Source: DATAXV01 sp036272915 (GTDB lineage Bacteria; Chloroflexota; Dormibacteria; Dormibacterales; Dormibacteraceae). From it: a DNA stretch of 17,417 nt. Location: positions 1 through 17,417 of the forward strand of contig DATAXV010000049.1 in the NCBI GenBank assembly GCA_036272915.1. Direction: 5' to 3'. This document shows, one piece after another, positions 1-6,637 of this stretch (positions are counted from its first letter, which is position 1; each line of letters begins with the position of its first letter). A program made the position numbers and the translations under genes. Below the pieces are notes generated by a model. The model made no database searches. It saw nothing but the letters and a program-made list of their open reading frames with translations, and was not told where the DNA came from.

Positions 1-38
1 TCTGAAGCGGTCCGACCTGCTAGGCTTGCTCGCGGTTT

Positions 39-554
39 ATGGCAGAACGCTCCGTACGGCCCGCCGATCCCAGCGAGCTCGACGCCTCTGAGTTGCGCGT
101 CGCTCTCATCTGCTCGCGCTTCAACGCCGACGTCACCGACCGGCTTCTCGATGGGGCCAGGCGCTTCCTGATGAGCCACGGCTCGCGCAGGCCGCTCGTG
201 GTCTGGGTCCCTGGCTGCTTCGAGCTGCCGCTGACCGCGGCGACGCTCGCCGAGTCAGGTCAGGTCGACGCGATCGTCGCGCTGGGCTGCGTGATCAAGG
301 GCGAGACCTCGCACGACCAGTACGTCGCCGGCGAGTGCGCGTCAGGGCTGATGCACGTCAATCTGGACACGGGCGTGCCCGTCGGCTTTGGGGTCCTCAC
401 CGTGAGCAACCTGCAGCAGGCCCTCGATCGCAGTGAGTCCGACAACAACCGTGGCGCCGATGCCGCGGAGGCGGCGGTGGTCATGGCCAACGTCGTCCGC
501 CGCCTTCAGGAGGGGGACGACGAGCCGATTCAGATCAAACCCCTGACGCGGTAG
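39..554 (+). CDS. ribH: 6,7-dimethyl-8-ribityllumazine synthase
   Basis: This enzyme condenses 5-amino-6-ribitylamino-uracil with 3,4-dihydroxy-2-butanone 4-phosphate to make lumazine, the penultimate step of riboflavin synthesis in the cytosol. The 171-residue protein carries the family's landmarks in order: SRFN at 26-29, PGCFELP at 58-64, the GCVIKGETSHDQYV block at 83-96 with the catalytic His at about 92, and VGFGVLTVSN followed by the conserved Arg at 131 and NNRGADAAEAA. Length is normal for the family. The ATG at 39 has no clear Shine-Dalgarno sequence; a TAGGCT at 21-26 could be a weak -10 or chance. Other rib genes would be expected to the left, outside the window. The last 20 bases overlap, tail to tail, the end of the epimerase gene on the other strand. 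Family call is very secure; the exact start is slightly less so. Confidence 0.96.
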   Translation: MAERSVRPADPSELDASELRVALICSRFNADVTDRLLDGARRFLMSHGSRRPLVVWVPGCFELPLTAATLAESGQVDAIVALGCVIKGETSHDQYVAGECASGLMHVNLDTGVPVGFGVLTVSNLQQALDRSESDNNRGADAAEAAVVMANVVRRLQEGDDEPIQIKPLTR

Positions 555-1170
555 GCTCCGCCTCCCGCAGCCGCCGGTAGTAGCTCACGCACTCCTTGTA
601 GCTGGGGAGAAGACCTGACTGCTCCGCCTCCGCAAGGCTCGGAGCGTCCGTGTCCTTCTCGGACAGGATCAGCTCCGCGCTCCGGGGCAGGAACTCTCTC
701 CACGGCAGCTCGAGGGCTGGGTCGAGCGGGTTGACTCCGTGCTCGGCCGTGGGATTGTAGCCGGTCGAGCAGAGGTAGATCAGCACGGTGTCATCCTCAA
801 GGGCGATCACGCCGTGAGCGAGGCCCTCGGCAACGTAGACGGCGTGGTAGTCCTTGCTGTCGAGGCGAACCGCCTCCCACTTGCCGAACGTGGGCGACCC
901 GACCCGGACGTCGAGGACGATGTCGACCAGCGAGCCGCTGGCGCAGTAGACGTACTTTGCCTGTCCCGGCGGGACATCGGCAAAATGCATGCCCCGCACC
1001 ACGCCCCGCCTCGAGACGCTGTGGTTGGTCTGGACCACGGTAAGTCCATGGCCGACCGCCTCGCGAAACGAGTCGTCGGTGAAGGGGTTGACGAACACGC
1101 CGCGCCGGTCGGGGTGCGTTCGCGGTCGGAACTCTATTGCGTGCGGGATTCCCAGCTGTTGCGCATGCAC
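535..1170 (-). CDS. RmlC-type dTDP-4-dehydro-deoxysugar 3,5-epimerase-like protein
   Basis: Cupin-fold sugar epimerase of the RmlC superfamily, 211 residues, acting in the cytosol on a nucleotide-activated 4-keto-6-deoxyhexose. Visible landmarks are DRRGVF at 21-26, GVVRGMHF with the His at 62, Lys72 in QAKYVY, GLAHGV with His119, and tyrosines at 132 and 138. These fall at positions matching the catalytic and substrate residues known from RmlC enzymes. No rmlA, rmlB or rmlD lies in the window, so the sugar and pathway are unknown; an antibiotic- or cell-surface-sugar epimerase (EvaD-like) is as likely as rhamnose synthesis. It follows the crotonase gene by 32 nt and is probably the last gene of that run. 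The GTG start at 1170 has no evident Shine-Dalgarno; a small odd palindrome (GATAC-C-GTATC, 1181-1191) sits just upstream of it. Confidence 0.88.
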   Translation of the reverse strand: MHAQQLGIPHAIEFRPRTHPDRRGVFVNPFTDDSFREAVGHGLTVVQTNHSVSRRGVVRGMHFADVPPGQAKYVYCASGSLVDIVLDVRVGSPTFGKWEAVRLDSKDYHAVYVAEGLAHGVIALEDDTVLIYLCSTGYNPTAEHGVNPLDPALELPWREFLPRSAELILSEKDTDAPSLAEAEQSGLLPSYKECVSYYRRLREAEPTASGV

Positions 1171-1202
1171 GGTGCAGGAGGATACCGTATCGGCCTATTC
1201 GC

Positions 1203-1994
1203 CTACCGCCCCTGCCACTGCGGGCGCCGCTTGCCGAGGAAGGCTTCGACGCCTTCCTTGAAGTCCTCGGACATGTAGCAGCCGACGACGAGATCGCTGT
1301 TGTCCTGCCCGGCCAGCCACGACTCCCGGACGCGGCGGAGCGACTCCTTGGTCGCCCACATCGTGAGCGGCGCGTGCCCGGCCAGCTGCTCGGCGAGCTC
1401 CTGGGCGCGAGGAAGCAGCGAGTCCTCGTCGGACACCAGCTCCTGTGCCAGCCCCGAACTGAGCATCTCCTCGGCGCCCATCAGGCGGGCGGTGAGGAGC
1501 AGGTCCTTGGTCCTGGCCATACCCAGCAGCGCGAAGAGCCTCGTGTAGTTCTGCTTGGACAGGCAGTTGCCCAGCGTTCGCGCGATGGGGAACCCGTACC
1601 TGGCCGTTGGGGATGCGATGCGGAGGTCGCAGCAGGAGGCCATGGCCGCGCCGCCGCCCGTGCACGGGCCCGCGATGGCGGCGATGGTGGGCACGCGCAC
1701 GCTCTCGAGCGTGCGCATGACGTGGTCGCCCCTCTCCTCGTAGTCGAGGGCGTGCTGCTCCGTCGTGAACTCCCGGAACTGCGAGATGTCGGTGCCGGCG
1801 ACGAATGCCGGCTTCTCGCCGCGGGCGCCGGTGATGACCATGGCTCTGACCTCGCTGTCGCGATTGACCTCCTCGCAGGTCTCGACCAGCCGGTCGTACA
1901 TGTTCCAGGTCATCGCGTTTCGCGCTCGCGGGCGGTTGAAGGTCACCCACTGGACCGCACCGCGCCGCTCGATCAGAATCTCCTGTTCGCTCAC
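1203..1994 (-). CDS. Crotonase-fold (enoyl-CoA hydratase/isomerase family) protein lacking the hydratase glutamates
   Basis: A 263-residue crotonase-superfamily protein, expected to bind an acyl-CoA thioester through an oxyanion hole. The fold is shown by AFVAGTDI at 63-70, the GGG of the second oxyanion segment at 113-115 and the CDLRIASP segment at 122-129. The two glutamates that add water in classical enoyl-CoA hydratase are not there: the first position is Ala117 (GGGAAMA) and the second is Ile137 (FPIART). Hydratase activity is therefore doubtful; an isomerase, hydrolase or other CoA reaction is possible. The segment FPIARTLGNCLS looks like a subfamily signature. The start GTG overlaps the CoA-transferase stop in a GTGA arrangement, so the two are almost certainly translationally coupled and probably work on the same CoA ester. 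Confidence 0.88.
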   Translation of the reverse strand: MSEQEILIERRGAVQWVTFNRPRARNAMTWNMYDRLVETCEEVNRDSEVRAMVITGARGEKPAFVAGTDISQFREFTTEQHALDYEERGDHVMRTLESVRVPTIAAIAGPCTGGGAAMASCCDLRIASPTARYGFPIARTLGNCLSKQNYTRLFALLGMARTKDLLLTARLMGAEEMLSSGLAQELVSDEDSLLPRAQELAEQLAGHAPLTMWATKESLRRVRESWLAGQDNSDLVVGCYMSEDFKEGVEAFLGKRRPQWQGR

Positions 1995-3238
1995 GCTGTC
2001 CCTCCCGCATGCGCGCCCGGTCGCGGGCGCTCCTGGGCGGGGGTGAGGATCACCCCCTGCTCAATCAGTGTCGCGATATCATCGGCGGGCCGGCCGAGTT
2101 CGGCCAGGATCGCCTCGGAGTCCTCTCCGAACATGGGGCCGGCTCGCTCCTTGCGGACCGGCGTCGTCGAGAAGCGCATCGGCGATCCCAGCTGGCGCAC
2201 CTGGCCGGCCCGAGGATGGGGCGCATCCCAGAAGTACTCACGGGCAGTCAGGTGGGGGTCCTGGAAGACCTGGCCATAGTCCTGGATCGGGGCGCAGGGG
2301 ACACCGGCCTCCTGCAGCACGTCGATCCAATGCTGTGTCGGCCTCGTCCTCGTGACCTCCTCGATTAGCTCGATCAACCGCTCCCGGTTGCGGAAGCGGG
2401 CGTTGCCCTCCGAGTAGTCGGGATCGTGCTCAAGCCGCTCCAGACCGAGAGCCCGGCAGAATGCCGACCAGTTGCGGATGGTGGTCGCCCCCACGGTCAG
2501 CCAGCCGTCGGCGCTGCGCACCGCCTGGTAGGGGGCGTTGCTCTGGTGGGCCGAGCCCAGGGGCTGGGGGATCTCGCCGGTGGCGAAGTACTTCCCGGCC
2601 TCCCAGATCGAGAAGGAGACCCCGGCCTCGAACAGACAGACGTCGATGTACTGGCCGGAGCCGGTCTCCTCTCGGGCGCGCAGCGCGGAGACCGCGGCGA
2701 GCGCGCCGTAGAGGGCGCAGACCAGATCGCAGATGGGAACGCCGACCTTGACTGGATCGCCGCCGGCGTTGCCGGTGATGCTCATCAGACCGGACCGGGC
2801 CTGAGCCATGATGTCGAGCCCGGCCAGCGGCGCCAGCGGCCCGTCCTGCCCCCAGCCGGAGGCGGCGACGTAGATGAGGCGCGGATTCCTCTCCCGCAGG
2901 CGGGGATAATCGATGCCGAGATCGCCCATGGTCCCCGGTCTCAGGTTCTCGACGACGACGTCGGCCCTGTCCACCAGCTCCAGGAAGATGTCGCGGCCCT
3001 GGGGCTTCTTCAGATCGAGGACCAGGGACCGCTTGTTCCGGTTGAGGCGGATGAAGGGTGAGCTCTCGCCCTCGACGAAGGGACCGGTGAGACGCACCTG
3101 GTCGCCGCCGTTCGGGTTCTCGATCTTGATGACGTCGGCTCCCAGGTCCGCCAGCTGCATGGCGCAGAACGGTCCCGCCATGTAGTGACCGACCTCGAGC
3201 ACCCGGACGCCGGCCAGCGGCGATCGATCCATGGTCAT
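1991..3238 (-). CDS. Class III (CaiB/BaiF) acyl-CoA:carboxylate CoA-transferase
   Basis: Family III CoA-transferases move CoA between a donor acyl-CoA and an acceptor acid through an aspartyl intermediate. The 415-residue protein has the expected start (LAGVRVLEVGHYMAGPFC), the ADLGADVIKIENP block at 30-42, NRNKRSLVLDLK at 67-77 and VVVENLRPGTM at 94-104. The catalytic Asp is at 142 in GLDIMAQARSG. Length matches formyl-CoA transferase and CaiB relatives. Substrate cannot be read from the sequence. Two in-frame ATGs lie six bases apart (3238 and 3232); a GAGAG motif is spaced better for the second. The gene overlaps the crotonase start by 4 nt and lies 106 nt after the GuaB-like gene, so it may share that transcript or have its own promoter. 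Confidence 0.93.
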   Translation of the reverse strand: MTMDRSPLAGVRVLEVGHYMAGPFCAMQLADLGADVIKIENPNGGDQVRLTGPFVEGESSPFIRLNRNKRSLVLDLKKPQGRDIFLELVDRADVVVENLRPGTMGDLGIDYPRLRERNPRLIYVAASGWGQDGPLAPLAGLDIMAQARSGLMSITGNAGGDPVKVGVPICDLVCALYGALAAVSALRAREETGSGQYIDVCLFEAGVSFSIWEAGKYFATGEIPQPLGSAHQSNAPYQAVRSADGWLTVGATTIRNWSAFCRALGLERLEHDPDYSEGNARFRNRERLIELIEEVTRTRPTQHWIDVLQEAGVPCAPIQDYGQVFQDPHLTAREYFWDAPHPRAGQVRQLGSPMRFSTTPVRKERAGPMFGEDSEAILAELGRPADDIATLIEQGVILTPAQERPRPGAHAGGTA

Positions 3239-3344
3239 GCTCTCGATGTTGCCATGTGGGAGCGATCCGGCTCCCGATGCCGGTCACGGCCATGCCCACT
3301 CGGGGGCGGCCGGAGGGGCGTCGACGAGACGGCTCGGCCTCGGC

Positions 3345-4361
3345 TCAATAGAGCCGGACGAAGGTCGCGTTGGCCCGGTACTCGCTCAGGGTCCGGGAGT
3401 CGAGATATGACATCGAACTGCGCAGCCCGCCCAGGAAGCGTCGAAGCACGCCGTCGACCGGGCCCTTGGCCTGGACCAGGGTCTCAGCGCCCTCGACGTA
3501 CTGCGGATCCTCGTTGCCGGCCTCCTGCTGGACGGAGAACGAGGCGGCCCCGCGCATGATCTTGTGCAGCTTGCCGTCGACCATGACCAGCCGGCCGGGT
3601 GCCTCGTCGGTCCCGGCCAGGACCGAGCCGACCATCACCGCGTCGGCGCCGATGGCGAGGAGCTTGCAGAGGTCGGCCGGCGTCCGGACCCCGCCGTCGC
3701 CGATGATCAGCGCGCTCCTGCGGACCTGGGCCGCCTCGTAGACGGCGTAGGGCGTGGGCACGTACACGCCGGTCTCGGTGCGGGTCTCGCAGACCGACCC
3801 GCCGGCGATGCCGACGCGCACCGCGTCCGCGCCGCGGTCCTCGAGCCAGGAGAAGGCGTCACCGGAGGCGACGTTGCCGGCGACCAGGAAGACGTCCTCG
3901 GCCTGGCTCCGGATCCAGGCCATGGCCTTGGCGACCTGGTCGTGGGCGCCGTTGGCGGTGTCGAGGCAGACGATCTGGCATCCGGCCGCGTGCAGCGCCT
4001 GCCAGCGCTCGCGATAGTCTCCGGTAACGCCGATGGCGGCCGCCACGGTTCCGCTCTCGGCCAGCTGCTTGACCTGGTCCTCGATCGGCTGGAAGCGGTG
4101 GAGGACGCCGAGCGCGCCGGCGGCGGACAGCGAGCGGCACATGTGGGGACCGCACACGTCCGGCATCGGCGAGGCGATCAGGGGAAGCGTGATGGTGAGT
4201 GGCCCGACCGCCACGGAGGTGTCGGCGTCGGCCCGGTGGCGGAGGCTCGACGCGACGCGCGGGACGAGGCTGAGGTGATCGAAATCGAACGCCTGCGGCG
4301 CCTCGTCCAAGGCGGTGCCGGGCGGGGTGCGGGGCGTCGTGATGATGGCCACGGCTGCCAT
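3345..4361 (-). CDS. GuaB-like IMP dehydrogenase / GMP reductase family protein without CBS domains
   Basis: A TIM-barrel protein of the IMPDH/GMP reductase superfamily, about 338 residues from the ATG at 4361 (a TTG one codon earlier is possible). Landmarks (numbered from that TTG) are the N-terminal FDFDHLSLVP at 26-35, the catalytic-cysteine loop GIAGGSVCETRTETGVYVP with Cys192, the phosphate-site GDGGVRTPADLCK, and LAGTDEAPG followed by RGAASFSVQ. The C-terminal LGGLRSSMSYLD matches the LGGLRS motif of the family. There is no room for the CBS pair found in most bacterial IMPDHs, and the active-site flap is short, which favours GMP reductase or a divergent member over a classical GuaB. The loop reads GIAGGS rather than the usual GIGPGS. 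It lies 35 nt after the formiminotransferase gene. A 6-bp stem (CGGCTC/GAGCCG, 3341-3356) overlaps its stop codon. Confidence 0.85.
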   Translation of the reverse strand: MAAVAIITTPRTPPGTALDEAPQAFDFDHLSLVPRVASSLRHRADADTSVAVGPLTITLPLIASPMPDVCGPHMCRSLSAAGALGVLHRFQPIEDQVKQLAESGTVAAAIGVTGDYRERWQALHAAGCQIVCLDTANGAHDQVAKAMAWIRSQAEDVFLVAGNVASGDAFSWLEDRGADAVRVGIAGGSVCETRTETGVYVPTPYAVYEAAQVRRSALIIGDGGVRTPADLCKLLAIGADAVMVGSVLAGTDEAPGRLVMVDGKLHKIMRGAASFSVQQEAGNEDPQYVEGAETLVQAKGPVDGVLRRFLGGLRSSMSYLDSRTLSEYRANATFVRLY

Positions 4362-4396
4362 CAAACCACACCCGCCCAGCCCGGCGGCGGACTACC

Positions 4397-5479
4397 TCAG
4401 GCGGTCTGGACCAGCCAGTGGCGGAGCAGCCGGCTGCGCTCCGGGTGGCGCTTCCGCGTGCTCTCGACCAGGGCCGCGTCCAGCTCCTCGGCCGCCACCT
4501 GCAGCATCGCCAGGACCCCGCCACCGCCAAGATCCGCGGCCTCCAGGACGCGGCGGAGGCCGACCGCGATCTCGGCGCCGTCGAGGAGCGAACCCTGGTC
4601 GGCGGGGAGGTCCGCGAGCCGGCCGGCGGCGGTGCGGAGCCGCCCCGCCAGCAGCACCGCCTCGGCATCGCCCCTGCGCTCGGCCCGGCCCGCCGCCCGT
4701 CTCGCCGCCGCCGCGCCCAGCCGTCCCTCGAGGAGCCCGCCGTCGCAGCCGGGCCCGGCCGCCGCCGCCGGACAGAGGCCGACCAGCTCGGCCTCCGGCT
4801 CGACTCCGAGGCTCTCGGCGGCGGCGGCGAAGACCACGGCCGCCCCGGCCCGGGCGGGGGAGGTCAGGTTCATGGACAGCTGCACCCTGCCATCGGCGAG
4901 CGGGAAGGTCAGGGTGCGAACGCCGGGGAGCCGCCGGAGCTCGGCGGCGGCGGCGCTTACATCCGGCCGCGGGAGGTCGAAGACCAGGTTGTAGGCGACC
5001 AGTGGTGGCCGGGAGCCGACGCAGCAGATGCCGGCGGTGGCATGGGCTTCGGTCCCCAGGTCGGGCAGCGGGCGGCGCCGGATGTCGGCCAGCCGACGTC
5101 CCTCGGCGAGGGATCCGTACCAGCAGACGGGGATGCCGAGCCGCCCCCAGATCTCCTCGCCCACCCGCCGGGCCAGAGCCGCCGCCCGCTCCTCCCCGGC
5201 CCCGCCGAGTGCGACCACGGGGACCACGTCGGCCACGCCGACCCTGGGGTGGAGGCCTCGATGGCGGCGCAGGTCGATCCGCTCGTGGGCCATCGCGATC
5301 AGCTCCAGCAGCGAGGTCAGGAGTCGGTCCGGGTCCTCGGCGCAGAGGGTGACCACGGATCGGTTGTGGGCGGCGTCGGCGTGCAGGTCGAGCACGTCCT
5401 CCCCGTCGCCGGCGCGCCGCAGGAAGTCGGCGTCGACACCCTCGGAGAAGTTGGGCACGGACTCAAAGACCCCGGACAT
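4397..5479 (-). CDS. Glutamate formimidoyltransferase-like protein with short helical C-terminal extension
   Basis: Formiminotransferases move a formimino (or formyl) group from formiminoglutamate to tetrahydrofolate, in histidine breakdown and folate one-carbon supply. In this 360-residue protein the start MSGVFESVPNFSEG, HNRSVVTL at 38-45, IDLRRHRGLHPRVGVADV at 68-85 (with the catalytic-type His77), PDLG at 139-142, VGSRPPLVAYN at 154-164 and ELVGLCPAAA at 231-240 follow the family in order. Residues about 270-345 are Ala/Leu-rich and helical, with AADLGGGG reminiscent of the cyclodeaminase domain but far too short to be complete. The reading frame stays open upstream for about 1.1 kb antisense to the deacetylase gene; I reject that extension because homology starts at the 5479 ATG. 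Only 21 bp separate it from the divergent acuC-like gene. Confidence 0.85.
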   Translation of the reverse strand: MSGVFESVPNFSEGVDADFLRRAGDGEDVLDLHADAAHNRSVVTLCAEDPDRLLTSLLELIAMAHERIDLRRHRGLHPRVGVADVVPVVALGGAGEERAAALARRVGEEIWGRLGIPVCWYGSLAEGRRLADIRRRPLPDLGTEAHATAGICCVGSRPPLVAYNLVFDLPRPDVSAAAAELRRLPGVRTLTFPLADGRVQLSMNLTSPARAGAAVVFAAAAESLGVEPEAELVGLCPAAAAGPGCDGGLLEGRLGAAAARRAAGRAERRGDAEAVLLAGRLRTAAGRLADLPADQGSLLDGAEIAVGLRRVLEAADLGGGGVLAMLQVAAEELDAALVESTRKRHPERSRLLRHWLVQTA

Positions 5480-5485
5480 GGACGG

Positions 5486-5492
5486 TAGAGTA
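5486..5492. promoter_or_regulatory. Candidate bidirectional -10 element serving both divergent genes
   Basis: The 21-bp gap between the formiminotransferase start (5479, minus) and the deacetylase start (5501, plus) contains the heptamer TAGAGTA. Read on the plus strand it gives TAGAGT, ending 9 nt before the ATG. Read on the minus strand it gives TACTCT, ending exactly 7 nt before that ATG. Both fit a TANNNT -10, and both transcripts would be leaderless or nearly so. No convincing -35 is visible on either side. Confidence 0.5.
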
Positions 5493-5500
5493 GGGGCTCG

Positions 5501-6616
5501 ATGCCGGAGCAGGTGCAGCTTATCTGGGGCGAGGAGCTGATGAGCTACCGTCTCAGCGAGGACCATCCCCTGCAGCCGATCCGGGTCAAGCTCACGGTCG
5601 AGCTGATCCAGCGCCTCGGCCTCATGGACGGCACGGTCCTGGTCCCGCCCCGACCCGCCAGCGACGACGAGATCGCGCTCTGCCACGACCGCGGCTACAT
5701 CGACGTGATCCGCCGGGTGAGCGATCCCGACGAGCGACGCCGGGTCTCGCCGTCCGACATCAGGCGCCACGGTCTCGGCACCTCCGACAATCCCATCGCC
5801 CAGGGCATGCACGACGCCTCGGCCTACGTCGTCGGCGCCAGCCTGGCCGCGGCCAGGGCGGTGCACGAGGGCGCTGTCCGGCGGGCGTTCAGCCCGGCCG
5901 GTGGGCTGCACCACGCCGCCCGGGCCCGGGCCTCGGGCTTCTGCGTCTACAACGACGTCGCCGTGGCCGTCGCCTGGCTCCGATCCCAGGGCCATCGCGT
6001 CGCCTGCGTCGACGTCGACGTGCACCACGGTGACGGGACGCAGTCGCTCTTCTACGGCGACCCCGACGTGCTGACCATCAGCATGCACGAGAGCGGCCGC
6101 TACCTCTTCCCGGGCACCGGCTTCCCCGACGAGGTCGGCGAGGGAGCGGGGGAGGGGGCGTCGGCCAACCTGCCCCTCGCGCCCTACACCTGGGACGAGC
6201 CCTGGCTGGCCGGATTCGAGGCCGTGATCCCTCCCCTCCTGCGGAGCTTCCGGCCCACGGTCCTGGTCACGCAGGACGGCTGCGACACTCACGAGCTGGA
6301 TCCCCTGGCCCACGTGCGCAACTCGACGGCGATCTGGCCGCACGTCGGCCGCCGCTTCCGCGAGCTCTCCATGGAGCTCTGCGAGGGCCGCTGGGTGGCG
6401 CTGGGCGGTGGCGGCTACGCCATCCGCGAGGTCGTTCCCCGGGCTTGGACCCTGCTCTTCGCCGAGATCGTCGAGCGGCCGGAGCTGGCCGCCTCGCTCA
6501 TCGACCCCGAGCCGTTCCCGCCCACCGACGCGGTCCAGGAGCAGGTCTGGGCGATGCTGTCCAAGGACGTTCACCAGCTCGGCCAGGCGCTGGATTCGCC
6601 GCTCTCCCTCCGGTGA
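5501..6616 (+). CDS. acuC: AcuC-type histone deacetylase family protein
   Basis: Zinc-dependent arginase/deacetylase-fold enzyme, 371 residues, in the branch that includes AcuC, which removes acetyl groups from acetyl-CoA synthetase lysines. Catalytic elements are all present: the His pair H137-H138 in GGLHHA, the metal-binding block DVDVHHGDGT with Asp173 and His175, the third metal ligand Asp262 in GCDTHELDP, and the Tyr306 of GGGGY. The N-terminus (LIWGEELMSYRLSEDHPLQP) is AcuC-like. No acs or acuA lies nearby, so the target is open; polyamine or other deacetylases of the same fold are alternatives. The ATG at 5501 has no Shine-Dalgarno and sits 9 nt after a TAGAGT -10. It converges on argS with only 21 bp between stops. 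Confidence 0.9.
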   Translation: MPEQVQLIWGEELMSYRLSEDHPLQPIRVKLTVELIQRLGLMDGTVLVPPRPASDDEIALCHDRGYIDVIRRVSDPDERRRVSPSDIRRHGLGTSDNPIAQGMHDASAYVVGASLAAARAVHEGAVRRAFSPAGGLHHAARARASGFCVYNDVAVAVAWLRSQGHRVACVDVDVHHGDGTQSLFYGDPDVLTISMHESGRYLFPGTGFPDEVGEGAGEGASANLPLAPYTWDEPWLAGFEAVIPPLLRSFRPTVLVTQDGCDTHELDPLAHVRNSTAIWPHVGRRFRELSMELCEGRWVALGGGGYAIREVVPRAWTLLFAEIVERPELAASLIDPEPFPPTDAVQEQVWAMLSKDVHQLGQALDSPLSLR

Positions 6617-6637
6617 GCGGCCGCTGCCGGACGCCGG

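Noticed and set aside
2..91. Possible tail of an upstream riboflavin gene, open in frame 2 and ending TGA at 89-91
   Set aside because: Too short to recognise (about 29 residues) and would overlap ribH by about 50 nt; stops in other frames at 3-5 and 21-23 are equally possible ends.
1137..2279. 380-residue plus-strand frame across the crotonase and CoA-transferase genes
   Set aside because: Crosses two well-identified genes in antisense and has no recognisable domain.
4397..6574. A 725-residue minus-strand reading frame covering the formiminotransferase and the antisense of the deacetylase gene
   Set aside because: Only the last 360 residues look like a protein family; the first half is the mirror of the AcuC-type gene, which has all catalytic motifs on the plus strand. 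GC-rich third positions keep the antisense frame open.
6617..6637. Terminator hairpin between acuC-like and argS
   Set aside because: CCGG-ACG-CCGG gives only a 4-bp core in a GC-rich region; too weak to call.
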